Below are positions 1 through 8,152 of a DNA stretch of 36,209 nt, in pieces. The translations under genes and the position numbers were made by a program. The notes beneath the pieces were generated by a model, which ran no database searches, had not been told where the DNA came from, and worked only from the letters and a program-made list of their open reading frames with translations. The stretch comes from Lachnospiraceae bacterium (GTDB lineage Bacteria; Bacillota; Clostridia; Lachnospirales; Lachnospiraceae). Location: positions 1 to 36,209 of the forward strand of contig JAGAPO010000006.1 in NCBI GenBank assembly GCA_017623215.1, given 5' to 3'. Numbering within the stretch: position 1 is the stretch's first letter; each line of letters opens with the position of its first letter.

Positions 1-38
1 AAGCTTGCTTGATCAGAGGGCCCTTTGGCTGGTCTGAA

Positions 39-105
39 GGAGCGAAGCGACGCATGGGAAACCGTAAGGTTTTCCCTGCGTGACTCCGCCCGTCCGGAAA
101 GGCCG
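39..105 (+). other. Structured leader (stem-loop with GTAA tetraloop) before a small gene
   Basis: Bases 50-63 pair with 68-81, giving 13 of 14 base pairs (one is G-T, one position is mismatched) closed by a GTAA loop, which is of the GNRA type. The stem can extend outward because GGAG at 39-42 pairs with CTCC at 84-87 across an internal loop. A second small stem (91-95 with 101-105) follows. No T-run follows, so it does not look like a terminator. The elements lie directly upstream of the ribosome binding site of the gene at 136. I could not match it to a riboswitch class I know. It could be a 5' UTR regulatory element or a copy of a dispersed repeat. Confidence 0.45.
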
Positions 106-135
106 AAAAATATACCCGAAAGGAGGCATGACCCA

Positions 136-462
136 ATGATCGCAAACCTTATCGAAGCCGCAATTATAGTCGCCGTACTTATGATATTCGTATATGTGAA
201 CCGAGCATCCAGCCAGAAGCGTGTGCTCAACTCATGTCAGATACACGATGAGATGCCCGGAGTCAAATCATTTCGATACAAAGGCAATCTGTACGACCGA
301 GAAAAATACCTTTCATACGTCATGAAGAACTATATTGCAAGAAACATGAAAAAAGAGAAGGTACAAAAACTGATCGCAAAAAAAGAAGCCCAGGGACCAA
401 ACGACGAGATGAACAACATCGAGATCGAAGCTCTGAAGCGTCTGTTAAAAAACTATCAGTAA
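136..462 (+). CDS. Small membrane-anchored protein of unknown function (108 aa)
   Basis: The ATG at 136 is preceded by AGGAGG at 121-126 with a 9-base gap, which makes it a better start than the earlier in-frame ATG at 25 that lies before a strong stem-loop. Residues 2-20 or so form one hydrophobic segment (rich in I, A, V, L). The remainder is charged and basic, with a Lys/Glu-rich stretch likely to be helical. This predicts a cytoplasmic domain anchored by one N-terminal helix. I recognise no family. It is convergent with the next small gene and separated from it by the inverted repeat at 476-543. The gene upstream is outside the window, so its operon context is unknown. Confidence 0.6.
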   Translation: MIANLIEAAIIVAVLMIFVYVNRASSQKRVLNSCQIHDEMPGVKSFRYKGNLYDREKYLSYVMKNYIARNMKKEKVQKLIAKKEAQGPNDEMNNIEIEALKRLLKNYQ

Positions 463-475
463 TTCAGAAGCAGTC

Positions 476-543
476 ACAGCCCGGAATTTCCTTTCACACA
501 GCAGAGCCTCTTCTTCGCTGTGTGAAAGGAAATTCCGGGCTGT
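476..543. terminator. Perfect 27-bp inverted repeat between convergent genes, probable bidirectional terminator
   Basis: Bases 476-502 are the exact reverse complement of 517-543, with a 14-base loop (503-516). The structure sits 13 bases after the stop of the plus-strand gene and 6 bases after the stop of the minus-strand gene, the usual place for a shared terminator. Neither side has a run of T, which is atypical for an intrinsic terminator. The length and perfection of the stem are greater than needed for termination. Confidence 0.5.
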
Positions 544-549
544 CATGCA

Positions 550-774
550 TTACCGGAAACGTCCGGCCGCTCCGGTTACGAACGTCTCAATCGCCGCTGC
601 TGCCGGAGCATCCGCTGTGAACATCTCTGCAATCCGGTCAATCACCTGCGCCGCCCCATCCCTGTGCATCAGACTCAGGAAAAAGAGTCCCAAAAACACA
701 AGTGACGCCGCAATCACGCGAATCAGAAAGGGACGAAGACGCTCTTGGGAAAACGAAGCTTCCATTCTTGGCAA
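550..774 (-). CDS. Small membrane protein, unknown function (74 aa, TTG start)
   Basis: The reading frame is chosen because GGAGGTG lies ten bases upstream of a TTG at 774-772. The in-frame ATG at 765 is too far (about 19 bases) from that site. The protein has a basic N-terminus (residues 8-16), one hydrophobic segment (about 17-33) and an alanine-rich C-terminal tail (about 50-65). No family is recognised. It could be the N-terminal remnant of a larger membrane-anchored protein or a genuine small protein. The coding evidence is limited to the ribosome binding site, the transmembrane segment and the placement against the inverted repeat. Confidence 0.45.
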   Translation of the reverse strand: MPRMEASFSQERLRPFLIRVIAASLVFLGLFFLSLMHRDGAAQVIDRIAEMFTADAPAAAAIETFVTGAAGRFR

Positions 775-930
775 TTTCGTAAAGCACCTCCATTCTGAAA
801 AAGGAAAAGGATAGACTGGGACATACTTAGCATATGCCTGATGGAAGGAAAAAAGACCTTTCGCAGAAAATACCATACAAACAATAGCCTACTGTTAATC
901 CAATTCCAGTTATCAGATTTTCGTTCAAAA

Positions 931-983
931 CACAAGCAAAGAAAGGCTCGGACAACAGGAACGCTCTCCGAGTCTTTCTTTGC
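931..983 (-). terminator. Intrinsic terminator of the histidine kinase gene
   Basis: Bases 936-952 pair with 967-983 (17 positions, a single G-T). Read on the minus strand the stem is followed by TTGTGTTTT. It lies about 30 bases beyond the stop codon of the kinase gene at 1014. Confidence 0.8.
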
Positions 984-1013
984 AATATTCATGCATGAAA
1001 GGATTCTTCTGTA

Positions 1014-2759
1014 TTATAGCTTATACGGCAGTGACAAAATGACCGAAGTACCAATGCCGATTTCACTGGTCACCGTAACTCCGTACTCTTCGCCGAATGC
1101 AAGTATAATTCTCTGATTTACATTGCTCAGGCCAATATGGTTACTCTCTTTGATAATCGTCGTTCGTATCGAGGAATTAATTGCATCTACCTCGTCTTTC
1201 GTAATCCCGAGGCCGGAGTCTTTTACACGGACGAAGATTCGGTCCTCGTCTCTCTTGGTCTGTATCACTAATTTCCCATGCCAGTCATAGGGCTTGATTC
1301 CATAACGAATCGCATTCTCCACGACAGGCTGCAGCATCATCTTAATTACCTTGCAGTCCTGCAGCTCCTCCGGAATCTCCCATTCAACCGTAAACTGGTT
1401 TTCCATGCGCTTTTGCTGAATGAACAGATATTTCTTCACATATTCGATCTCATCCTTTAGCGTCACGAACGTATCCGAGTATTCCAAAGAGATTCGCATC
1501 AGCTGTGATAAGCAGGTTAAGACCTCGGAAATGTCATTTCGGCTGCCAAGGTTTCGAATGGCCATCCAGTTAATCATTTCCAGCGTATTATTCAGAAAAT
1601 GCGGGTTGATCTGCGCCTGGAGAGCCACGGACTGTGCTTTTTTCAAAAGTCTTACACGCTCTAACAATTCCTCCTCAATATCCCGGTTCCGGGAACGGGT
1701 AGAATCAATGGCATCCCGGATATAACTGACCTCGTCTTTCTTTTGAAGGATCTGCTTGTCCCGTGTATTCGGCGGTGCGTCCAGAGCCTTCAGAATCTCG
1801 CTGATGGGGTTAAATATCTTTTGGGAGATGTAGAATACCAGTGCGATAGTAATGAACAGCATCACTCCGATGAAGATGGGAATAAATTGGGTGATATGGC
1901 CCAGCTTCTCGTAAATATGAGCGCTGCTAAAGCGCAGAATCAGCGTAAGACCGTCCGAGGTCAGACGATTTTCTTTCAGCACGTTCTGAATGACCATATC
2001 GTCGGAGGCGGACTCCAGAGAGAGCAGCTCGTCGGTATCGTCGATCCGGGAGCCGAGATTCTGGCGGGATGTGTCGTAAAGCAGCTGGGAATTCCCGATG
2101 ACTGCAAGACTTACCGTATCGCCGTAATTCAGCTTTTGATGCAGCTTTTCCAGATTGATCTGAAGAATCACAACTCCCTTTCGGTTGCCGGAATATCGCG
2201 TTGTATAATAGAGGCAGATCGTATCCTTCTGGGAATTAATTACCCTGCGGCTTACATATTCGATCTGCCACATATCATCCCCGCTCCAATGGTCAATACA
2301 TTCCTTGTCATAAAATTCCTGATAGTAAGACGCGCCGGAGGAGGAAAGAATGACCCGGTTGTTCGGCGAGTAAATGTAGACATCCTCGATCACATCCGTG
2401 GAGATACTATAAAGGGAAATAAAATCCAAGATGCTGTGAAAATCATAAAACTCATGATCTTCCTTATTCTTGGAATAAAAGAACAGCTTCACATCCTCAT
2501 CAAATGCCAGCATAATCATCTTATCCCGCAATTCACAGAACAGATTCTCCACGTCCGAGGATACCCGCGCCAGCATTTCATCCGCGTACGCCTTTTTCTC
2601 GCGTTGCTGTATCTGATTATAGGAATAATGAGACATAATCAGGACGCAGAGAAAGGGAAGCATAAGCGCACCGAATACTAACAGCAGATTTTTGAGAAAA
2701 ATGCTGTGGAACCGATAGTTTCGTATGCTTTCCCGTACCCCATATCTATGCTTCTTCAT
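1014..2759 (-). CDS. Sensor histidine kinase, YesM family (581 aa)
   Basis: Membrane sensor kinase expected to autophosphorylate in response to an extracellular cue and pass phosphate to the response regulator encoded just upstream. Residues 22-44 form the first membrane helix, about 45-290 an extracytoplasmic sensor domain, 292-312 the second helix, followed by a HAMP-like linker. The phosphoacceptor His387 is in QINPHFLNN, typical of the His_kinase (PF06580) family. The N box is QPVVENAIRYG (477-487), and the ATP lid contains DSGLGI (514-519). The ATG at 2759 follows GGAGGAAT with a short spacer and overlaps the end of the regulator gene by 14 bases, so the two are translationally coupled. 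The neighbouring transporter suggests a sugar or oligosaccharide signal; the ligand is not known. Confidence 0.93.
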   Translation of the reverse strand: MKKHRYGVRESIRNYRFHSIFLKNLLLVFGALMLPFLCVLIMSHYSYNQIQQREKKAYADEMLARVSSDVENLFCELRDKMIMLAFDEDVKLFFYSKNKEDHEFYDFHSILDFISLYSISTDVIEDVYIYSPNNRVILSSSGASYYQEFYDKECIDHWSGDDMWQIEYVSRRVINSQKDTICLYYTTRYSGNRKGVVILQINLEKLHQKLNYGDTVSLAVIGNSQLLYDTSRQNLGSRIDDTDELLSLESASDDMVIQNVLKENRLTSDGLTLILRFSSAHIYEKLGHITQFIPIFIGVMLFITIALVFYISQKIFNPISEILKALDAPPNTRDKQILQKKDEVSYIRDAIDSTRSRNRDIEEELLERVRLLKKAQSVALQAQINPHFLNNTLEMINWMAIRNLGSRNDISEVLTCLSQLMRISLEYSDTFVTLKDEIEYVKKYLFIQQKRMENQFTVEWEIPEELQDCKVIKMMLQPVVENAIRYGIKPYDWHGKLVIQTKRDEDRIFVRVKDSGLGITKDEVDAINSSIRTTIIKESNHIGLSNVNQRIILAFGEEYGVTVTSEIGIGTSVILSLPYKL

Positions 2760-4338
2760 CCGATTCCTCCCTGAAATGCAGAATTTCCCTGCGGTATTGA
2801 CTGGGATAATAACCCAGAACATTGTAGAACAGTTTGGAAAAATACCGCGGAGTCTTATAACCAAGGCACTCTCCGACCTGATAGATCTTATAATGCGGAT
2901 CGGAAAGCAGTTCGGCAGCTTTTTCCATCTTCTTTTTGGTTACATACTGTAAAAAGGTCTCGCCGGTCTGCTGCTTAAAGATTCGGCTCAAATGGGTCGT
3001 GCTGATAAAAATCTCATTCGCAGCGTCTTCGAGCCGGATATCCTCCAGAATATGCTTAACCACGTATTCCTTGATCCGGTTTACCAGCCGGTTCGTATCG
3101 AACTGCTTGCTCATTCCTTCTGTGGTCTTCATCTTGTCAAAGATGCGGTCGCTGTAGAATTCGGCCGCTTTCATATCAGGCAGATTCCTGATCGTCTGAT
3201 CATTAAGAAATGGCTGAATACTTCGCAGGAGGGACGGATTTTTCTCCTTCAGGAACCCGCAGATATCGTGAAAGATATCCGCCACGGAGTGCAGCTGGGC
3301 TTTGGGATCGGACTCGGAAATACTTTTTAAGATCGTCTGCATGATCTTCTGCGCGGTATTGATATTGCCCTGCATAATACTGGTCATCAGCATTTTCTTG
3401 CGCTCTAACAGATACAGCTCGGTATCCGTTCGATGAGAGCTCATTCCCGCAAGCTCCTCGCGGCTTTCAATTACCTGATAGATAGTCGGGAAGATCCGAT
3501 CAATCTCCATATTGGTCTTAATCCGGAAGATTTCCTGGAATTCCTGTTCAAATCTCCGGATGAGGGCATTACAAAAATCGGCATTCTCCTTCGGCGTACG
3601 ATAAGATACCTTTAAGATAACGAACAATCGAATGCTTCCCCTGTTCTTATATATGATATGAAAATACCCGTCCTTCTGAAAAAAGCGTACAAAATTGTAT
3701 AGGGCATTGTCAAACTGATCAGCGCTGTAATTCCAACTCGTCTGCATGAATTCATCATATTCCGGAATCTGCAGATGGACCAACATACAGGGACAGCTTC
3801 CCACCTCGACATCCGGATACAGAAACTGCATTCGCTGATCGATAATCTCTGTATCATCAATTCCTCCCATAATCAGGCTTCCAACGAATTTGTCCGCAAA
3901 GACAGGATATACTTCCGCCCAGTATTCTTGCATACGTGCCTGGTATTCCCGGTCCCTGGTCTGAGCGTCCAGCTCCTTCTTAATTTTTCCAAATACTTCC
4001 CGGATAGATTCTACGGTGCTGGGTTTTAAGATATAATCCCGTACTCTGTATTTCACTGCCTGCAGCGCAAGCTCGAATTCCTGGTGTCCGCTGATAAAGA
4101 CAACCTTGCAGGGAAGTTCGTTTTCCTGCACATACCGGGCGACGTCAATCCCGCCGATTCGCTTCATTTTGATATCGGTCAGTACGACGTCTGCCGGCAT
4201 ACTGTCCAGAAATTCAATCACTTCTTCTCCGTCGCTGAAGGTCTCGATAATCTCAAATCCAAGTTCGTTCCAGTCAACCAGACCCTTCAGGCCTTCCCGG
4301 ATGATACTCTCATCATCTGCAATGATTAGTTTATACAT
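2746..4338 (-). CDS. Response regulator with AraC-type DNA-binding domain, YesN family (530 aa)
   Basis: Transcription regulator of the two-component pair. Residues 1-120 form a receiver domain with acidic residues Asp8-Asp9, phosphoacceptor Asp55 in VLTDIKM, Ser83 and Lys105 (YILKP). A long middle region (about 125-410) has no motif I recognise but is usual in this family. The last 100 residues are an AraC/XylS double helix-turn-helix, including a conserved LSRIFKQQTGETF helix and a C-terminal LGYYPSQYRR. AGGTGA precedes the ATG. Its gene lies downstream of the transporter genes but behind a terminator, and upstream of the kinase. Regulation of the transporter operon by this protein is inferred from the family and the location. 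Confidence 0.93.
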   Translation of the reverse strand: MYKLIIADDESIIREGLKGLVDWNELGFEIIETFSDGEEVIEFLDSMPADVVLTDIKMKRIGGIDVARYVQENELPCKVVFISGHQEFELALQAVKYRVRDYILKPSTVESIREVFGKIKKELDAQTRDREYQARMQEYWAEVYPVFADKFVGSLIMGGIDDTEIIDQRMQFLYPDVEVGSCPCMLVHLQIPEYDEFMQTSWNYSADQFDNALYNFVRFFQKDGYFHIIYKNRGSIRLFVILKVSYRTPKENADFCNALIRRFEQEFQEIFRIKTNMEIDRIFPTIYQVIESREELAGMSSHRTDTELYLLERKKMLMTSIMQGNINTAQKIMQTILKSISESDPKAQLHSVADIFHDICGFLKEKNPSLLRSIQPFLNDQTIRNLPDMKAAEFYSDRIFDKMKTTEGMSKQFDTNRLVNRIKEYVVKHILEDIRLEDAANEIFISTTHLSRIFKQQTGETFLQYVTKKKMEKAAELLSDPHYKIYQVGECLGYKTPRYFSKLFYNVLGYYPSQYRREILHFREESDEEA

Positions 4339-4361
4339 GCGTTCACCTCATTGTCCGGCAG

Positions 4362-4404
4362 TACAAAAAGTCAAGCAGGTTTTTGCGTGAAAAACCACTT
4401 GACT
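4362..4404 (-). terminator. Intrinsic terminator between the binding-protein gene and the response regulator gene
   Basis: Read on the minus strand, AGTCAAG-GGTTTTT pairs with AAAAACC-CTTGACT with a small bulge and is followed by TTTTTGT. It separates the transporter genes from the two-component genes. Only about 23 bases remain before the regulator's start codon, so the downstream genes may depend on partial readthrough. Confidence 0.8.
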
Positions 4405-4431
4405 CTTTGCTGCCTTACTTGTTTTTAATCC

Positions 4432-5940
4432 TTATTTGCCGTTCGCGACTCTCCATTCATCAATCTGCTTCTGAACCTCTGCTATGATCGTATCTATACC
4501 GGCTGCTTTCATCTTGGTTGTTATTTCGGTAAGCCATACGTCGTAGTCGTCAGCATAATAAGCCTGCCTCTCATATTCTTTCCATACGGAGTTGCACTGA
4601 GCCATTTCGGTCTCAACTGCAGAGGTATCGAAGTTAAAGCCTGCAAGATGAGAAACTTCTGCTGTACGGTTGAGTTCTTCCGTCTCCTCCCAGATGCCGT
4701 CTTCCTGACCGGGTAGCAGATAGGCGTTGAACTGATTGCCGATTGCCCAGGAAAGTCCGGACTTGTTATATTTGCGCCCTTCCACCAGTTCGATTCGGTT
4801 TTCGGATACCTTATTGTAGTGAACACCCTCAATTCCGAACAGGGCCATGTTATAGATTTCCTTATCCGTCCACATAACTCCGTAAAGCTTAATTGCCGCT
4901 TCCGGATTCTTGGAGTTTACATTAATTGCGGTCATAGTAGCGGCGCCGGCATTATACTGCAGATAAGGCTCACCAAAAGAAACCTGCACATACTCTTTTT
5001 GGTAGGTGTTCGTAAACTCCGCTTCTCCGCCTGGCTTTGCCGTCTTAAGAGAAATTGCGTAGCGGTTCGCTGCTTCATCCGCGGTAACGTCGATTGCAGT
5101 TGCAAGGTCGCTTCTGAGAATACCGCTGTGGAACCAGCTGTTCATGGTACGGTACTGCTCAATGATTTCCGGTGTCTCTAATAAGAAATGAACCTTATAT
5201 TCCGGGTCATCGCGGTATACATAAGCAAAGGTCGCAATATCATCAAAAATACCTACGGTCGTCATATAGCGGATGTTTTGAGTCTCGTTCAGGACAAAGA
5301 GATCTTTTTCATTGTCACGAACTTCTTCCATAAAAGGAAGCAGATCGACAATGGTATCATACTCGGCATCCAGGTCAAGCTCATACTTGTCAGCCAAATC
5401 CTTTTGAATGAAAGCGGCAAGCTGATGATAGATCAGCTGGTAGTTCGGCAGCGCGTATACATTGCCGTCCACCCTTGCAACCTCTTCCAGACCATCTGGG
5501 TATACAGCCATCAAATCGGCGGCGGCATCGCTCTCCAGCAGATCGTTCAGCGAAAGGAAGGCTTCTCTGTTCACATTGTCATAGAAATAATTCGCCCAGG
5601 TTGATGTAAAGCAAAGGTCGTAATCTTCATTGGAGGTGCTCATCAGCTGCATTCTCTGATTAAAGTCACTGGGTGAAATAAAGACCATATTCAGATGCAG
5701 ATTATATCGTTCCTCGAGAAGCTTGTTCATCTCCTCAAGAACCAGTTCGTCATCCTCCTCCGGCGTCGCTCTGACGCACCAGGTAACGGTCGCAATCTCC
5801 TCCTGCTGCTGAGCAGAGTCAGTGGAACCGGACGTCGTGCCTGCGGAACCACCGTTGTTCTTTTGACCGCAGCCGACAAGACATGATACAAGCATACCAG
5901 CTGTCAAAAGGAATGCAATCACTTTTTTTCTCATATTCAT
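4432..5940 (-). CDS. Extracellular solute-binding lipoprotein, LplA-like (502 aa)
   Basis: Substrate-binding subunit of a carbohydrate ABC importer, tethered outside the membrane. The ATG at 5940 is chosen because AAGGAGGAC lies 5-7 bases upstream. Residues 1-23 are a lipoprotein signal with lipobox LVGC; Cys24 is the likely lipidated residue, although LVSC ending at Cys20 also fits. A Ser/Thr/Gly/Gln-rich linker follows. The mature domain has the aromatic-rich pattern of family 1 LplA-type binding proteins (FTSTWANYFYDN around residue 125) and the C-terminal helical tail that I associate with the DUF3502 group. It is the last gene of the importer operon, after the two permease genes. The exact sugar cannot be read from the sequence. 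Confidence 0.9.
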   Translation of the reverse strand: MNMRKKVIAFLLTAGMLVSCLVGCGQKNNGGSAGTTSGSTDSAQQQEEIATVTWCVRATPEEDDELVLEEMNKLLEERYNLHLNMVFISPSDFNQRMQLMSTSNEDYDLCFTSTWANYFYDNVNREAFLSLNDLLESDAAADLMAVYPDGLEEVARVDGNVYALPNYQLIYHQLAAFIQKDLADKYELDLDAEYDTIVDLLPFMEEVRDNEKDLFVLNETQNIRYMTTVGIFDDIATFAYVYRDDPEYKVHFLLETPEIIEQYRTMNSWFHSGILRSDLATAIDVTADEAANRYAISLKTAKPGGEAEFTNTYQKEYVQVSFGEPYLQYNAGAATMTAINVNSKNPEAAIKLYGVMWTDKEIYNMALFGIEGVHYNKVSENRIELVEGRKYNKSGLSWAIGNQFNAYLLPGQEDGIWEETEELNRTAEVSHLAGFNFDTSAVETEMAQCNSVWKEYERQAYYADDYDVWLTEITTKMKAAGIDTIIAEVQKQIDEWRVANGK

Positions 5941-5997
5941 ATAATGTCCTCCTTTTATAAAAGCTTCTATTGAAATGGCCTTTCGAACCATAATCAA

Positions 5998-6873
5998 TCA
6001 ACCTTTTACCGCTCCTACGGTCATTCCCTTGGTAAAGTATTTCTGGAAGAACGGGAAGAATATCATCATAGGGCCGATGCACACAACCAACAGGGCCATT
6101 CGAAGATTCTCACCCGGAATATCCGCCGCAGATACCATGCTTGGAACATGTTCCATCTGATTGAGCAGTTCCTGAATATTATTCATCATTCTCTGGAGCA
6201 GATATTGAAGCGGATATTTTTCTTCGCTTCTGATATACAACATGGCGTTATACCAGGAATTCCAGCGGGATAAGGCGCCAAGGAATGCCACGGTAGCGAG
6301 CACCGGCTTAGAGAGACGAATCGCAATCGTAAAGCAGATCCTCCACTCTCCTGCTCCGTCGATCATGGCGGCGTCAAACAGTCCGTCGGGAAGCTGCTTG
6401 AAAAAGGTGCGCAGCATAAATACGTGAAAGACATTCACAAGCCCCGGAAGAATCAGCACCCAGACACTGTCGGTCAGATGCAGATATTGTGTATTAATGA
6501 TGTAGCTGGATACCAGACCGCCGTTAAACAGGGTCGGGAAAAAGATATATCCGGTCAATAGTTTCCTGAACTTAAAATTCTGTCTCGCGAGCGCATAGGC
6601 TGCCATTGCCATAAACACGACGCTCAAAAATGTTCCTGCTACGGTGATAAAGATAGTCACCGCATATCCGTTGATAATCTGTCTCGGATTCTCAAACAGG
6701 TACGCATAGGCCGTAAAATCAACCTTGGGCGGCAATATGGAGAAGCCGTAGAGTGCCAGATCCTGCGAATTGGTGAACGATGCGGAGATGACAATGAAGA
6801 ACGGTACTACGCAGGCAATGGCTAATAGTATAAATATCAGATGTACGATAAGGCTTGTCTTTTCTTTTTTCAT
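5998..6873 (-). CDS. Carbohydrate ABC transporter permease, YtcP/MalG-like (291 aa)
   Basis: One of the two membrane subunits of the CUT1-type importer. The start at 6873 is preceded by GGAG five bases away; the alternative upstream start adds only eight residues with no site. There are six predicted membrane helices. The EAA loop that contacts the ATPase is visible around DAAMIDGAGEWRICF (about residues 180-195). The protein ends in FFPFFQKYFTKGMTVGAVKG, a typical tail of this permease family. No ATPase gene is present in the window, as usual for these systems, which share an MsmX-type ATPase encoded elsewhere. It sits 52 bases after the first permease gene. Confidence 0.92.
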   Translation of the reverse strand: MKKEKTSLIVHLIFILLAIACVVPFFIVISASFTNSQDLALYGFSILPPKVDFTAYAYLFENPRQIINGYAVTIFITVAGTFLSVVFMAMAAYALARQNFKFRKLLTGYIFFPTLFNGGLVSSYIINTQYLHLTDSVWVLILPGLVNVFHVFMLRTFFKQLPDGLFDAAMIDGAGEWRICFTIAIRLSKPVLATVAFLGALSRWNSWYNAMLYIRSEEKYPLQYLLQRMMNNIQELLNQMEHVPSMVSAADIPGENLRMALLVVCIGPMMIFFPFFQKYFTKGMTVGAVKG

Positions 6874-6925
6874 AAATACTCCATTCCTTTCTTGCAAGGC
6901 CTGTTCTCTGTTCGGAAGGTGTCCG

Positions 6926-7858
6926 TTAAAACAGAGAATTCTCCGGCGATATTTTCTTTACAACCGCATTCGCCGTTACGATAGTAATAAAGCATACGAC
7001 GGACTGGAGCACCGACGCGGCTGAGGACATTCCGATATTTCCCTGATTGATTAGAGTGCGAAATACATAGGTATCAATAACATCAGTGGTGGAATACAGC
7101 GCACCCACGTTTCGAGTTACATTATAGAACATACCGAAATCGGCACGGAAGATCTGACCGATATCCAGAAGCACCATCATGGTGATAATCGGTATCAGCT
7201 GAGGAACGGAAATATGGATGACTCTTTGCAGCTTGGTAGCACCGTCCACTTCTGCCGCTTCGAACAGTTCATTATCAATTCCCATCAGGGATGCGTAATA
7301 AATGATACAATTCAAGCCAACGCTATGCCAGACTTTTACAATTAAGAGAATCACCGGCCAGTATGACGCTGTCGTATACCATGCGACGGGCGAGCCGCCG
7401 AAGAACTCAATGATTCGATTAATAATTCCCTTATCCGTATCCAGGAGGCTGTATACGATGTAGCTGACCGCAACCCACGAAAGAAAGCTCGGGAGGATGG
7501 AGAAGGTCTGATAGATCTTTACCTGGTAGTTTTTCTTTACCTCGTACATCAAGAGTGCAAACGCAACGGAACAGAAGGTTCCGGCAAAGATGAACAGGAA
7601 ATTCAAAAGCAAAGTATTTCTTGTAATACGGAAGGCATCCTGCGATTTCAGAAAGAAATCAAAATTCTTGAATAATGGATTCATCCAGTCGCTTCCAAAG
7701 ATTCCCTGGGTTACCTTGTAATTCTTAAAGGCCAGAATCACTCCAAACATTGGCCAATAGGAAAAGATTGCTAATAATGCGACAACGGGAAGTGTCAGCA
7801 TTCCCAATTGGATATTCTCGCGGATCACTCTTCTGCTTATACGTTTCTTTTTCGTCAC
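6926..7858 (-). CDS. Carbohydrate ABC transporter permease, LplB-like (310 aa, GTG start)
   Basis: First gene of the importer operon. The start is GTG at 7858, with AGGAG nine bases upstream. Six membrane helices are predicted, beginning at residues 18-40. The EAA loop is EAAEVDGATKLQRVIHISVP (around residues 210-230). The sequence MFGVILAFKNYK after the first helix is typical of LplB permeases. It would form a heterodimer with the following permease. The upstream region, shared with the divergent tyrS, carries an inverted repeat (7942-7962) and a palindrome (7989-8000), which are candidate binding sites for the linked response regulator or another regulator. Confidence 0.92.
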   Translation of the reverse strand: MTKKKRISRRVIRENIQLGMLTLPVVALLAIFSYWPMFGVILAFKNYKVTQGIFGSDWMNPLFKNFDFFLKSQDAFRITRNTLLLNFLFIFAGTFCSVAFALLMYEVKKNYQVKIYQTFSILPSFLSWVAVSYIVYSLLDTDKGIINRIIEFFGGSPVAWYTTASYWPVILLIVKVWHSVGLNCIIYYASLMGIDNELFEAAEVDGATKLQRVIHISVPQLIPIITMMVLLDIGQIFRADFGMFYNVTRNVGALYSTTDVIDTYVFRTLINQGNIGMSSAASVLQSVVCFITIVTANAVVKKISPENSLF

Positions 7859-7941
7859 GCCGTACCACTCCTATCTCTGTATTCTTTCGTTTCCCTTTGA
7901 ACATGAGTATATTGTAACGGGTTTCGTCCCTTTTTGAAATG

Positions 7942-7962
7942 ACACAAAATGACTTTTTGTGT
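7942..7962. promoter_or_regulatory. Inverted repeat upstream of the importer operon, candidate operator
   Basis: ACACAAAA (7942-7949) and TTTTGTGT (7955-7962) are perfect inverted arms with a five-base spacer, about 85-105 bases upstream of the lplB-like start. A TACAAT that could serve as the -10 hexamer on the minus strand lies at about 7910-7915, so the repeat would be upstream of the -35. A further perfect 12-bp palindrome, TAACAGCTGTTA, lies at 7989-8000. No bound protein is known from the sequence. Confidence 0.35.
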
Positions 7963-8076
7963 TACAAAAAGAACAGGTTGATATGCAATAACAGCTGTTA
8001 CAATATCAATTCTTGAACCCAAATACAGGTTCGGAACGCTGTCAGCGCGCATTTTCCGGCTTTTTTAGAAAAACCA

Positions 8077-8105
8077 TTGAAAATTTCGAACCCTTCATAT
8101 ATAAT
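8077..8105 (+). promoter_or_regulatory. Sigma-A promoter of tyrS
   Basis: TTGAAA (8077-8082) and TATAAT (8100-8105) are separated by exactly 17 bases. Transcription would start near 8112, leaving a leader of about 40 bases. That is too short for a T-box, the usual control of tyrosyl-tRNA synthetase genes in Firmicutes. Confidence 0.8.
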
Positions 8106-8152
8106 AGATCCAGCGTTTTTTCACTATATATTTCCTGTAAGGAGGATGACTG

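Noticed and set aside
18..110. Guanidine-I (ykkC) or SRP-like RNA in the first 110 bases
   Set aside because: GGCTGGTCTGAAGG resembles short words of these RNAs, but the conserved cores (for example GGTCCGAGAG or GGTCCGGAAGGAAGC) are absent and the fold differs.
1743..2681. A 312-codon plus-strand frame across the histidine kinase gene
   Set aside because: Antisense to a gene with complete kinase motifs; no ribosome binding site and no recognisable domain.
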